Shown here one piece after another: positions 6,768 through 13,334 of a stretch of DNA of 23,924 nt. The notes beneath the pieces are model-generated. The model was given only the letters and a program-made list of their open reading frames with translations. It ran no database searches and was not told where the DNA came from. The first letter of the stretch is position 1, and the number at the start of each line of letters is the position of its first letter. Origin of the DNA: a virus; IMG/VR virus record IMGVR_UViG_3300042923_000650, positions 1-23,924 of that record; one strand, written 5' to 3'. The position numbers were made by a program, and so were the translations under genes.

Positions 6768-6773
6768 CGGGGC

Positions 6774-6782
6774 GTGTAAACG
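6774..6782 (+). promoter_or_regulatory. GTGTAAACG site upstream of tRNA-like gene
   Basis: Exact repeat, 6 bp before the 5' end of the tRNA-like gene and about 7 bp after terminator 6790-6827. Only about 20 bp separate terminator and tRNA, too little for a full promoter, so the site probably blocks elongation or read-through. Confidence 0.6.
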
Positions 6783-6789
6783 CGTCGAG

Positions 6790-6827
6790 CCCCTCCCCCT
6801 CGGACTGTCTTGAGCGAGGGGGAGGGG
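6790..6827 (-). terminator. Strong terminator hairpin
   Basis: Perfect 13-bp inverted repeat CCCCTCCCCCTCG / CGAGGGGGAGGGG with a 12-nt loop, just past the stop at 6844. It ends the primase-helicase unit. Confidence 0.8.
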
Positions 6828-6843
6828 CGTGGAGCGGTGCGGC

Positions 6844-7242
6844 TTACTGAGCCGAGAAGAGGAGCGCCTTGGCGACGATGTACTCGACCTGATCCCGGTC
6901 GCCGCCCTGCTCGGCCAGTAGGTCGGCGAGCACGTTGGGCCGGATGGTCGACGACGCGAGCGTCACGCGGTGGCGCGGCGTCGCCTCGACGAGTGCGGTG
7001 GGCGTCTCCTGAACCGCGCCGTAGGCGGCGAGGATGTTGGAGACGCTCACGAGCGCGTCGCGGTTGACGTTGAGCACGAGGCCGCTGACCGTCTGTACGG
7101 TCACGTCGCCCTCCTCGTCCGGGAAGGCGTTGTCGACGAAGACGAGGTCGCCGATGTGGACCGAGGGGCCGACGCTCCACTTGACCCCGTCCACGGTGTA
7201 GAAGGGCACGTCTGCGACGAGGTAGCGGTTGTCGTTTGCCAT
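6844..7242 (-). CDS. Hypothetical protein, 132 aa
   Basis: Begins MANDNRYLVADVPFYTVDGV. AGGAG lies 6 nt upstream of the ATG at 7242 and overlaps the stop region of the primase-helicase gene. The N-terminal half is predicted beta-rich (GPSVHIGDLVFVDNAFPDEE, GDVTVQTVSGLVLNVNRDAL), like a small barrel; the C-terminal half is helical and ends in NVLADLLAEQGGDRDQVEYI. No family recognised. A family 2 element lies about 58 bp upstream inside the 3' end of the primase-helicase gene, so it may have its own transcript as well as read-through. Confidence 0.75.
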   Translation of the reverse strand: MANDNRYLVADVPFYTVDGVKWSVGPSVHIGDLVFVDNAFPDEEGDVTVQTVSGLVLNVNRDALVSVSNILAAYGAVQETPTALVEATPRHRVTLASSTIRPNVLADLLAEQGGDRDQVEYIVAKALLFSAQ

Positions 7243-7250
7243 GGTGGCTC

Positions 7251-9734
7251 CTAGAGGATGTCGGCCAGCGAAGGGCCTGTCGTGTTGGTTACGGAGGGGT
7301 AGACCGCCAGGGGGCCGCTGTCTGCTCGCTCGGTTTCGGCGTCCTGCTCCTCCTCGGTCACGCGGTCGACGGCGCGGGCACGACGGAGGCCGTCGATGAC
7401 CCACTTGCCGCGGGTCTTGCGCTTCACGAGGCCCCGCTCGCCGAGGGCCTGGTAGAAGGCGCGCGAGCTCCAGCCCAGGAGGTCGCGGTGGTTGTGCTCC
7501 TGCGCGTAGTCCTGGAAGGCGCGGAAGAGGATGGGAGCCTCGACCTGGCCCGCGGGATCGGCCACATACTCGCCGGGGAGGAAGCCCTCCAGCACGTCGG
7601 ACTGTTCGCGGTAGTCCTTGGTGGCGTCCCGCACGCTGGCCGGGTCGCCGAGCCCGTTCTCGTACCACTCACGGGAGCCGCGGACGGCCCACGCGACGAT
7701 GCCCGCGCGCTCGGCGAGGAGCTTGGAACCGAGCCGCCCGTCGCGCTCCTCGGGGCGGAAGAACCGCTCGAAGGGGAGCATCTTGACGCGCCGCCACAGG
7801 CCCTCGTCCTGGCCGCGGAAGTTGGGCTTGTTGTTCGTGGCGAGGAGGAGGAGGAAGGTCGGCCGGAACTCGAAGAACTCCTTGCGCATGAAGCGCGCGG
7901 CGATGAGGTCGCGGCCCGTGACCCGCTTGAGCACGGCCTCGGCCATACGCTTGCCAGCCTCGCCCTCGGACGCCATGACGAGCCGCGCACCCTTGAGCGC
8001 CGCGAGGTCGTTGGGGATGCCGCCACTCGGCCGCTCCTCGAAGGTCGAGAAGGGCGTCGTGACGGTGAACTCCCGGAAGACCTCGGTGAGTGTGTCGGTG
8101 AGGACGCTCTTGCCGTTCGCGCCCGTGCCCCACAGCACGCCGAAGCACTGGTCGATGGTGTGGCCCGTGATGCCGTACCCGATGAGCCGACGGATGTAGT
8201 CGGGCATGCCGGGCTCCTTGGGGAAGACCTCGGAGAGGAAGCTCTCCCACCTCGGGGCCTTGGCCGTCGGCTCGTAGTCGAAGTCGAGGCGGCGGGTCAG
8301 GAGGAGGGCCGGGTCGTGCGGGCGGAGCTCGCCCGTGCGGAGGTCGATGACGCCGTTGAGCGCGGCCATGAGGTCCGGGTGCTTGTCGAAGTCGTCGAAG
8401 ACGGCGGGGACGCGCTCCACGGCCTGGAGCTCGCGGATCATGGAGTCGAGGCCGCGGGTCGTCTGCGCGTGCGAGGCGTACTTCTGATAGCGCCCGGCGC
8501 GTGCCTTGAGCTTGGCCCGCTCCTCGTCGGAGCCCGTGGCCTCCTGAGCCGCGACGCTCGCGTCGATGGCGAGGCTCTTGATGCGGTCGGCGACGGCCTG
8601 CGCGTAGGTGCGGACACCCTGGCGCTCGTCGACCCGCCACACGCCGCCGTCGAGGAGGAGGAAGCCCACCTCGGGCGTGTAGCGGACGCCAGAGCCCCGG
8701 CCCTCGATGTAGTCGCGGAGGTAGCGAGCTCCGCCGAGGTCGGTGAGGCTGTAGACGTTCTCGTCCCACGCCAGGAGCGACGCCTCGCGGCCCTTGACGG
8801 CCTTGGCCTGGGTGATGGCCCGGATGACCTCGCGGGAGAAGTCAGCGCCCGCCTGAGCGCGCCAGTCGGTGAGGTCGAGGCCGTCGGCCATGTTGAGCAC
8901 GCGGACGCGGACGCCGCGCGAGCTCAGCCCGTCGGCGACGCGCGCCGAGAAGGTGCGGCCTGCCGGGTCGCCGTCGCCCGCGACCACGGCCTCGCGGTCG
9001 CCGATCCACTCGGCGAGCTCGTCGATGATGGCCGGGTTGCCCGCGTGCGACGCCCCGGCGATGCCGATGGTGTCGTAGCCGAGGGCCGCGCCGGTCAGGG
9101 CGTCACCCGGCCCCTCACAGACGAGCACCTCGGGCCAGCCCGACGAGCCGTGGAAGTAGCCGGTCTTGGCCCACGCGCCGCCCTCGGGGCTCTTGGGGCC
9201 GAGCCAGCGGACGGCGGCGTCCTTGTCGAGGGCGCGGGCCTGGAAGTTGCGGGCGACGCCGTCGGGGGTGCGGAAGGGCACCACGAGACGGGGGCCGCCG
9301 CCGATGTCGTCGACATAGCCGAGGCCGAGGTCGACGGCGTGGAGCGGCTCGACGCCGAAGCGCTCCTCGGCGTAGGCGCGAGCTCGCGGAGCGTCGGCCA
9401 CGTCGGCCTGTAGCGCGTCGGCGTAGCCGTCGAGGCGCATGGCGAGCGAGGCGATGGCCGCGGGCGTGGCAGGGAGGGCCGAGGTCGCGCGGCGCTTGGG
9501 CGCGTCGGCACCCGCCTCCAGCTTGGCGAGGTCGGCGAGCGTGATGCCGAGCTCGCCGACGACGGCGGGCGTCGAGCACCCGGCGCGGCACTTGAGGAGC
9601 ACCTTGCCCGAGTCGCCGAGCGCGACGCGGAGGGACGCGTGAGAGTCGGAGTGGGCCGGGCATGTGGCGACGTAGCCGTCGGCGGTGGGCTCGACACCCG
9701 CGAGGAGGTCGAGGAGGTCGGTGAGGGTGCGCAT
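7251..9734 (-). CDS. DNA primase-helicase fusion (TOPRIM plus SF3 helicase)
   Basis: 827 aa. The N-terminus has a CHC2-like zinc-binding site (C25, H28, C49, C53). A TOPRIM fold follows, with the CEGPGDAL motif (E207) and GDGDPAG (D254, D256) for Mg2+ binding. The second half is a D5/P4-type superfamily 3 helicase: Walker A GTGANGKS (536-543), Walker B ARLVMASEGE (about 583-592) and sensor LLATNNKP (N634, N635), with the arginine-rich LWRRVKMLPFERFF after it. A C-terminal winged-helix-like segment (SRAFYQALGERGLVKRKTRG) may bind DNA. It primes and unwinds DNA at the phage fork with the polymerase at 4714-6579. The start at 9734 (MRTLTDLLDLL) is chosen for AGGAG 6 nt upstream; the longer frame runs through the family 2 element. 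Its 3' end carries another family 2 element (7298-7329). Confidence 0.93.
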   Translation of the reverse strand: MRTLTDLLDLLAGVEPTADGYVATCPAHSDSHASLRVALGDSGKVLLKCRAGCSTPAVVGELGITLADLAKLEAGADAPKRRATSALPATPAAIASLAMRLDGYADALQADVADAPRARAYAEERFGVEPLHAVDLGLGYVDDIGGGPRLVVPFRTPDGVARNFQARALDKDAAVRWLGPKSPEGGAWAKTGYFHGSSGWPEVLVCEGPGDALTGAALGYDTIGIAGASHAGNPAIIDELAEWIGDREAVVAGDGDPAGRTFSARVADGLSSRGVRVRVLNMADGLDLTDWRAQAGADFSREVIRAITQAKAVKGREASLLAWDENVYSLTDLGGARYLRDYIEGRGSGVRYTPEVGFLLLDGGVWRVDERQGVRTYAQAVADRIKSLAIDASVAAQEATGSDEERAKLKARAGRYQKYASHAQTTRGLDSMIRELQAVERVPAVFDDFDKHPDLMAALNGVIDLRTGELRPHDPALLLTRRLDFDYEPTAKAPRWESFLSEVFPKEPGMPDYIRRLIGYGITGHTIDQCFGVLWGTGANGKSVLTDTLTEVFREFTVTTPFSTFEERPSGGIPNDLAALKGARLVMASEGEAGKRMAEAVLKRVTGRDLIAARFMRKEFFEFRPTFLLLLATNNKPNFRGQDEGLWRRVKMLPFERFFRPEERDGRLGSKLLAERAGIVAWAVRGSREWYENGLGDPASVRDATKDYREQSDVLEGFLPGEYVADPAGQVEAPILFRAFQDYAQEHNHRDLLGWSSRAFYQALGERGLVKRKTRGKWVIDGLRRARAVDRVTEEEQDAETERADSGPLAVYPSVTNTTGPSLADIL
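7298..7329 (-). promoter_or_regulatory. Family 2 element, copy F (within coding sequence)
   Basis: Minus strand GCGAGCAG (7322-7329), 13-bp spacer, GGCGGTCT (7301-7308), ACC. One base in each half of the first box differs from the consensus GTGAGCAC; the spacing is identical. It lies inside the 3' end of the primase-helicase gene, 58 bp upstream of the ATG at 7242. Confidence 0.5.
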
Positions 9735-9760
9735 GGGGCTCCTAGGTAGGTGGTTGCACA

Positions 9761-9792
9761 GGAAGACCGCCACGCGAGCGGGAGGTGCTCAC
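9761..9792 (-). promoter_or_regulatory. Family 2 element, copy A
   Basis: Minus strand GTGAGCAC (9785-9792), 13-bp spacer, GGCGGTCT (9764-9771), TCC. It lies 29 bp upstream of the primase-helicase ATG. It overlaps a terminator hairpin (9764-9802), so the same bases may both end the preceding unit and start this one. Confidence 0.6.
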
Positions 9793-9802
9793 GTGGCGGT
9801 CT
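9764..9802 (-). terminator. Hairpin terminator overlapping family 2 element A
   Basis: Perfect 11-bp inverted repeat AGACCGCCACG / CGTGGCGGTCT, 17-nt loop, 7 bp after the stop of the resolvase-like gene. The 3' arm is the GGCGGTCT box itself; no long T-run follows. Confidence 0.6.
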
Positions 9803-9808
9803 AGGGGG

Positions 9809-10150
9809 TCACTCGCGGAGGCGTGCGGCGACGCGGGCGAAGTCGGCGAGCTCCATCACGGCGAGGCCCTGAGCGGTGCCCTTGCCGCGGCGCTTGATGA
9901 AGGCGACCGGGATGGCGTCGGCGTTTACACGCGGGGCCTGCGCCTTGGCCCCCGCGATGCCCTGGTTGATGGCGTCGGCGAGGTTGGCGACGTTCTTGGC
10001 CTGCCCGACGAAGGGCTCGATGCCGTGGATGTCGCCCGTGTCAAGCTGGCCCGTCTGCGCGACGCGGCGCGCCGGGATGCCGTGCGCGACGAGGTAGTCG
10101 CGGATGGCCGACTCCCACGCGGTGCCCTTGCGCTTGTTCGCCGAGCTCAC
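9809..10150 (-). CDS. Holliday-junction-resolvase-like PD-(D/E)xK nuclease
   Basis: 113 aa beginning MSSANKRKGTAWESAIRDYL. E13, D40 (in DTGDIHG) and the Q50-A-K52 motif (FVGQAKN) reproduce the E...D...(E/Q)-x-K order of Hjc-like and Mrr-like nucleases, followed by a basic segment (FIKRRGKGTAQG) and a terminal helix. The glutamine in place of the usual second glutamate also occurs in Mrr-type enzymes, so it need not be inactive. The expected role is processing branched DNA during replication and packaging. The start is the GTG at 10150, overlapping the upstream TGA by 4 bp (GTGA). A GTGTAAACG site lies inside (codons Arg-Val-Asn-Ala). It ends a five-gene coupled string whose last member it is. 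Confidence 0.75.
   Translation of the reverse strand: MSSANKRKGTAWESAIRDYLVAHGIPARRVAQTGQLDTGDIHGIEPFVGQAKNVANLADAINQGIAGAKAQAPRVNADAIPVAFIKRRGKGTAQGLAVMELADFARVAARLRE
9922..9930 (-). promoter_or_regulatory. GTGTAAACG site inside resolvase-like gene
   Basis: Exact repeat on the coding strand. No promoter boxes at the right spacing. Candidate intragenic stoperator. Confidence 0.5.
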
Positions 10151-10347
10151 TCGGGCACCTCCTCGCCCTTGGTTGCCGCGATGATGTCGGCGAGGGCTCG
10201 GGCGTATGCCTCGGCGAGGCACTTGAGCGCGAGCTCGGCGCGCCCGTGGGGGTAGCTGACGGAGACGGTCGCCTCAGGCGGCTCGTCGGCGTCGGCCCAG
10301 TGGCGGCGGCCCTCGACGGTGCGCTCTACGACGACGCGGGCGGTCAT
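10147..10347 (-). CDS. Hypothetical protein, 66 aa
   Basis: Starts MTARVVVERTVEGRRHWADA at ATG 10347, overlapping the upstream stop by ATGA, and ends in a GTGA overlap with the resolvase-like gene. A beta-rich N-terminal half (ATVSVSYPHGRAE) is followed by one helix (LALKCLAEAYARALADIIAA). No family recognised. Coupled translation with the nuclease suggests the two work in the same process or are needed in equal amounts. Confidence 0.7.
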   Translation of the reverse strand: MTARVVVERTVEGRRHWADADEPPEATVSVSYPHGRAELALKCLAEAYARALADIIAATKGEEVPE

Positions 10348-10487
10348 AGCTCGCCCCATCCGCTCGCCTCGGCGCACGTGCCATCGTGGCCGTCGTTGGC
10401 GGCACAGATGCCGAGCCCGCACGCGCGCCACGCGGGGGCGTCGGAGAGGCGGAGCTCGGTGAGCTCGCCGACGGTGCACACGGTCAC
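10344..10487 (-). CDS. Small Cys-containing protein, 47 aa
   Basis: GTG start at 10487 overlaps the TGA of the glutaredoxin-like gene (GTGA), and its own TGA overlaps the next ATG (ATGA), which is the main support for this reading. It contains four cysteines (positions 4, 23, 28 and 38) and a C-x4-C-x9-C spacing compatible with metal binding. No family recognised. Confidence 0.6.
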   Translation of the reverse strand: MTVCTVGELTELRLSDAPAWRACGLGICAANDGHDGTCAEASGWGEL

Positions 10488-10738
10488 GCGAGCGCCGCCA
10501 GGAGGTCCGGGCGGTAGCCGCTCCACACCTGAGGCGTGCCGCCCGCGGGTGCGGCCTCGACGATGGGCGCGGACAGGAGGCCCATGGCCTTGAACTCGAC
10601 GAGGGTGTCGGCCTGCTCGGGCTCGGAGAGGTCGACGACGACGTAGGGCACGCCGAGCTCGGTGAGCTTGCGCTTGGTCGCGGTGCACTGGGGGCACGCG
10701 GGGAGGGTGTAAACGGTCGTGGTGGGTACGGGGTTCAT
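10484..10738 (-). CDS. NrdH/glutaredoxin-like thiol-redox protein, 84 aa
   Basis: Begins MNPVPTTTVYTLPACPQCTA: a beta strand leading to the redox motif C15-P-Q-C18, then KRKLTELGVPYVVVDLSE (the second strand of a glutaredoxin fold), a conserved cis-Pro segment LLSAPIVEA, and a terminal GYRPDLLAAL helix. This is the NrdH-redoxin pattern; NrdH proteins reduce class Ib ribonucleotide reductase, but no reductase gene is in the window, so it may serve the host enzyme. GAAAGA upstream serves as weak ribosome site. The codons Val-Tyr-Thr coincide with a GTGTAAACG site on the opposite strand. Confidence 0.85.
   Translation of the reverse strand: MNPVPTTTVYTLPACPQCTATKRKLTELGVPYVVVDLSEPEQADTLVEFKAMGLLSAPIVEAAPAGGTPQVWSGYRPDLLAALA
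10707..10715 (+). promoter_or_regulatory. GTGTAAACG site near 5' end of glutaredoxin-like gene
   Basis: Exact repeat, 24 bp inside the start codon, followed by G rather than C. Position close to the 5' end would let a bound protein stall polymerase early. Confidence 0.55.
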
Positions 10739-10763
10739 GAGGGTCTTTCGGTAGAGACGGGAA

Positions 10764-10794
10764 GGCCCCCGCTCGCGCGTGGCGAACGGGGGCC
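10764..10794 (-). terminator. Hairpin terminator between membrane protein and glutaredoxin-like genes
   Basis: 8-bp stem GGCCCCCG / CGGGGGCC with a 15-nt loop; the minus-strand 3' side continues TTCCC. Only 25 bp separate it from the next ATG, with no promoter visible, so read-through is expected and this is probably an attenuating terminator. Confidence 0.65.
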
Positions 10795-10812
10795 GGGGTA
10801 GTGCCGGGGGTG

Positions 10813-11070
10813 CTATTCGTTGGGGAACATCACCCGCCGCACCGATGCCGCGATGGCGTTGGTGCGGAGACGCCGGATCACCTCCTGAGTCGTGGCGGCC
10901 CAGAAGGCCGCGCCGATGGTGAGGCTGATGAGGATGAGCCCCGTGGCGAGTGCCGCGGGAGTCACGAGGAGGCCGACGGGGATGACGACGGCCAGCGAGA
11001 AGAGGCCCCACAGGATGGCCGCCGCGGTCCACGCGGCGGCCACCTGCTGGCTCAGGGTCGGAGCGCTCAC
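10813..11070 (-). CDS. Small two-pass membrane protein, 85 aa
   Basis: GTG start at 11070 overlaps the stop of the gp3-like gene (GTGA). Two hydrophobic segments are evident (about residues 10-35 and 39-58: AAAILWGLFSLAVVIPVGLL and ALATGLILISLTIGAAFWAA) followed by a basic tail (EVIRRLRTNAIAASVRRVMF). The topology resembles small phage membrane proteins, and the tail is likely cytoplasmic. No family recognised. Translational coupling to the gp3-like gene is seen. Confidence 0.7.
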   Translation of the reverse strand: MSAPTLSQQVAAAWTAAAILWGLFSLAVVIPVGLLVTPAALATGLILISLTIGAAFWAATTQEVIRRLRTNAIAASVRRVMFPNE

Positions 11071-11786
11071 GCCGGGGCGATGTCGGTGATGGTCGCCTTG
11101 ATGAAGCTGACCGTCTGACCGGCGCGCGGGCCGTTCTTGGCGACGAAGCTCACCGGTTCGAGCGCGAGCTTGGCCTTGGCCTTGCCCTCCTCGCTGTCGC
11201 TGATGGCGTCCGCGAGCGTCGACTCGGTGCCGTTGTAGGCCATGTCGGAGACGAGGCTCCAGCCACCCGAGCGGAAGCGGAAGAGGCCGAGCTCCGGGTC
11301 GTCCGCGAGGCGGAAGAAGAGGGTCGTCTCGGGCTCCGGTCCGGTGCCGTCCTTGGCCTTGGCCTTGCGCTCGGCGAAGGTGAGCGACGCGTCGGGGTCG
11401 GCCTCGTCGGTCGGGTTGCCCGAGTCGTCGAGCTTCCACTCGCCGTCGGTCGCGTAGATGAGCTTGCCGTTGCGCGACCACAGCACCATGCGCTGACGGA
11501 GGGCCGATGCCTTCTCGATGATGATGTCGACCGAGGCGGCCTTGGTGAAGACCTCGATGTTGTTCTCGGACTCGGTTTCGATGGTCTGCGGCTGGTCACC
11601 GCCGTAGAGCTCGTGGATGCGGTCGGCGACCTCCGGGTCGCCCGTCGTCACCCGCCACTCCTCGACCGTCGCCGGTCGGTTGTTGATGACGTAGCCCGCG
11701 TGGAAGCGGCCGACGAGGTCGTCGGCGAAGCTCGAACGCTGTTTCGGCTGGTTCTCGGGGTCGGTTCCGAAGACCTTGAGTGCCAT
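11067..11786 (-). CDS. phiC31 gp3-like protein (recombination directionality factor family)
   Basis: 239 aa. The N-terminal block FGTDPENQPKQRSSFADDLV, then GRFHAGYVINNRP and EWRVTTGDPEVADRIHELYG, and the later FFRLADDPELGLFRFRSGGW, match the gp3-like family that includes the phiC31/phiBT1 recombination directionality factor. That family redirects a large serine integrase toward excision. It is also widespread in phages and actinobacteria without an obvious integrase, where it may act in replication or recombination. No integrase is visible here, so role is open. AGGACAGG upstream of the ATG at 11786 is the ribosome site. It heads a unit preceded by family 2 element B. Confidence 0.65.
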   Translation of the reverse strand: MALKVFGTDPENQPKQRSSFADDLVGRFHAGYVINNRPATVEEWRVTTGDPEVADRIHELYGGDQPQTIETESENNIEVFTKAASVDIIIEKASALRQRMVLWSRNGKLIYATDGEWKLDDSGNPTDEADPDASLTFAERKAKAKDGTGPEPETTLFFRLADDPELGLFRFRSGGWSLVSDMAYNGTESTLADAISDSEEGKAKAKLALEPVSFVAKNGPRAGQTVSFIKATITDIAPA

Positions 11787-11843
11787 GTGTGCCTGTCCTG
11801 TCTGTCTTGTCCTGGCGCGGCGCGCCGTTGTGGGGGACAGAGA

Positions 11844-11875
11844 GGTAGACCGCCAACGCGGGCTTGTGTGCTCAC
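11844..11875 (-). promoter_or_regulatory. Family 2 element, copy B
   Basis: Minus strand GTGAGCAC (11868-11875), 13-bp spacer, GGCGGTCT (11847-11854), ACC. It lies 60 bp upstream of the ATG at 11786, between terminator 11896-11931 and the gp3-like gene. No inverted repeat here, so the conserved boxes are not merely a hairpin. Confidence 0.65.
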
Positions 11876-11895
11876 CCGAGTTGTGCTAATGCACG

Positions 11896-11931
11896 AAGGC
11901 CCCTACCGGGGAGTAGTCCGGTAGGGGCCTT
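11896..11931 (-). terminator. Strong intrinsic terminator after lipoprotein gene
   Basis: Perfect 14-bp stem AAGGCCCCTACCGG / CCGGTAGGGGCCTT with an 8-nt loop, just past the stop at 11941. The 3' arm ends GGCCTTCG. Confidence 0.9.
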
Positions 11932-11940
11932 GAGGGGGCG

Positions 11941-12441
11941 TTAGCCGCCGAGGCGGGGAACGTCGATGCTGAGCGGGGCGTCGCTCTGGATGTAGTCGAG
12001 GCTCGTCTCGACCATGGTGCCGTCGGAGGTGAAGAAGAAGATGCCCGGGTCGCCCTGGCCGTAGCTCCCGTCGTCCTTGGCCGACTCGGTCACGAAGCGC
12101 TCGCCCCCGACGGAGGAGTTGCCGGGGACGAAGATGACCTCGGACTCGGGCGCGATCTGCGACGCCGACGAGCTCACCTTGCCCTTGGTCACGTAGTAGC
12201 CGACGATCTGGCCGAAGTTCATGAGGTACAGGTAGCGGACGGCCTCCGGGTCGTCCTCGCGGGCGCGCTTCTCCTTGAGGTTCGTGAGCTCCAGCGAGGC
12301 CGAGCGGTCGTACTCGGTCGCCAGGGCCTGGCGCTCCTCGTAGTTCTTGCGCTCCGACGAGGGGACGCCGCACCCGGTCAGGGCGACGGCGGCGACCGCG
12401 ACGGCGACGAAGGCGGCGGTGATCTTGGTGGCGTTCTTCAT
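11941..12441 (-). CDS. Phage lipoprotein, 166 aa
   Basis: The N-terminus MKNATKITAAFVAVAVAAVA followed by LTGCG is a signal peptide with a lipobox (L-T-G-C24), so the mature protein should be diacylated and anchored outside the membrane. After a helical stalk (SSERKNYEERQALATEYDRS), the mature part is beta-rich (GQIVGYYVTKGKV; EVIFVPGNSS). AAGGAC lies upstream of the ATG at 12441. It is the last gene of a nine-gene unit and lies directly after another membrane-anchored protein (14-bp gap). Phage lipoproteins often block superinfection, but no exclusion family is recognised here. Confidence 0.85.
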   Translation of the reverse strand: MKNATKITAAFVAVAVAAVALTGCGVPSSERKNYEERQALATEYDRSASLELTNLKEKRAREDDPEAVRYLYLMNFGQIVGYYVTKGKVSSSASQIAPESEVIFVPGNSSVGGERFVTESAKDDGSYGQGDPGIFFFTSDGTMVETSLDYIQSDAPLSIDVPRLGG

Positions 12442-12454
12442 GGTGAGGGTGTCC

Positions 12455-12865
12455 TTACTTGCAGTCAGTCGAGGGGTTGAGGTTGTCGATCTGGTAGGGG
12501 AGGTCGACGGCCCGCCACGAGTCCGACGTGACCTTGCGGGCCTCGGCGTTGTACTCGCCGACGAGGCTGATGCAGATGTTGACGGTGCCGAGGTAGGTGT
12601 CGGAGGCGGTGCGGTCGTCGGGGTTCTCCGCCTTGGCCGCCGAGGCGATGGCGACCTTGCGGTCGGTCGCCTCGATGTCGGCGTAGAGCTCCTCGAAGAG
12701 CTCTTGCTTGGCGACACGGTTGTCGACGCCGTTGTCCCGGATGATGGTGTCGCCCGCGCCCTTGATGTCGGACGTGGCGACCTTCACGCCCCACATGACG
12801 GAGGGGGTGCCGATGACGGCGACGCCTGCGACGATGCACAGGGCGACGAGTGAGCCTTTTCTCAT
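12455..12865 (-). CDS. Membrane-anchored extracytoplasmic protein, 136 aa
   Basis: Positively charged start (MRKGS) then a hydrophobic segment (residues about 5-28: LVALCIVAGVAVIGTPSVMW), predicting an N-in, C-out anchor or uncleaved signal. The external part has helix-rich regions (ELFEELYADIEATDRKVAIA) and an N-terminal-to-C-terminal pair of cysteines (C98 in NICISLVGEYNAEARK and C135 near the end). The segment EYNAEARK and the long helix are weakly LemA-like. GAAAGG precedes the ATG at 12865. It is paired with the lipoprotein gene, and both are probably envelope proteins. Function unknown. Confidence 0.75.
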   Translation of the reverse strand: MRKGSLVALCIVAGVAVIGTPSVMWGVKVATSDIKGAGDTIIRDNGVDNRVAKQELFEELYADIEATDRKVAIASAAKAENPDDRTASDTYLGTVNICISLVGEYNAEARKVTSDSWRAVDLPYQIDNLNPSTDCK

Positions 12866-12884
12866 GGGTGGGTGCCTTTCAGGG

Positions 12885-13202
12885 TCAGGAGGCGATGGGG
12901 GCGCGGACGGGGCCGTAGGTTTCGACGACGCTGGCGAAGTTCCGCCGCCCCTGCGCGCCCGGGCCGTTCAGGTTGTAGAGGCCATCCGCGCCGCGATACC
13001 ACTTGTCGTCGTCGGCGTCGAGGATGATGGGGAGCTCTTCGAGCGGGACGGGGGCGGTGGTCGCCTCCACCTCCGCCAGGGTGAGCGCATGCTCGATGAC
13101 CTCGGCGGCGAAGTCGGCGTCCTGCTCGACGACGTAGGCGAGGGCCGCGCGGAGCTCCGCCTCGTCGAGGGAGGCGAGGGCGCGGGTGAGGAGGTTGGTC
13201 AT
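12885..13202 (-). CDS. Small protein with D-x-D-x-W...GLY module, 105 aa
   Basis: The N-terminal two-thirds are helical and acidic (LASLDEAELRAALAYVVEQD, DFAAEVIEHALTLAEVEA). The C-terminal part contains DADDDKWYRGADGLYNLNG, a D-x-D-x-W-x5-GLY motif that also occurs in the proteins at 14002-14169 and 14166-14444. This suggests a shared small beta module attached to different helical partners. No database family recognised. The ATG at 13202 has AAGGAC 7 nt upstream. Confidence 0.75.
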   Translation of the reverse strand: MTNLLTRALASLDEAELRAALAYVVEQDADFAAEVIEHALTLAEVEATTAPVPLEELPIILDADDDKWYRGADGLYNLNGPGAQGRRNFASVVETYGPVRAPIAS

Positions 13203-13211
13203 GAGGTGTCC

Positions 13212-13334
13212 TTAGATGTCGTGGTTGTCGAGGCGGTCGAGGATGGAGTCGAGGAAGCTCGGGCGCTTGTAGTCGTCGGGGAGGTAGCCGAGCTCGTCGG
13301 CTACCTCCTCCGGGCTGAGGAGCTCGCGGGTCAT
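13212..13334 (-). CDS. Short protein with helix-turn-helix-like start, 40 aa
   Basis: Reads MTRELLSPEEVADELGYLPD and then DYKRPSFLDSILDRLDNHDI. The ATG overlaps the TGA of the RNA ligase gene (ATGA), and it ends 9 bp before the next ATG. LLSPEEVADELGY resembles the first two helices of excisionase/MerR-like helix-turn-helix domains, but the rest is too short to judge. It may be a small DNA-binding or adaptor protein. Confidence rests on overlap, coding-like composition and position in the operon. Confidence 0.6.
   Translation of the reverse strand: MTRELLSPEEVADELGYLPDDYKRPSFLDSILDRLDNHDI

Noticed and set aside
7236-9413. Long open frame of 725 codons on the plus strand
   Set aside because: It is antisense to the primase-helicase gene, has Val/Gly/Asp/Glu-biased repetitive composition typical of GC-rich shadows, and lacks any motif or ribosome site.
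9809-10150. Q in place of E in the catalytic E-x-K of the resolvase-like nuclease as a sign of inactivation
   Set aside because: The Q-x-K variant is known in active Mrr-type and related nucleases.
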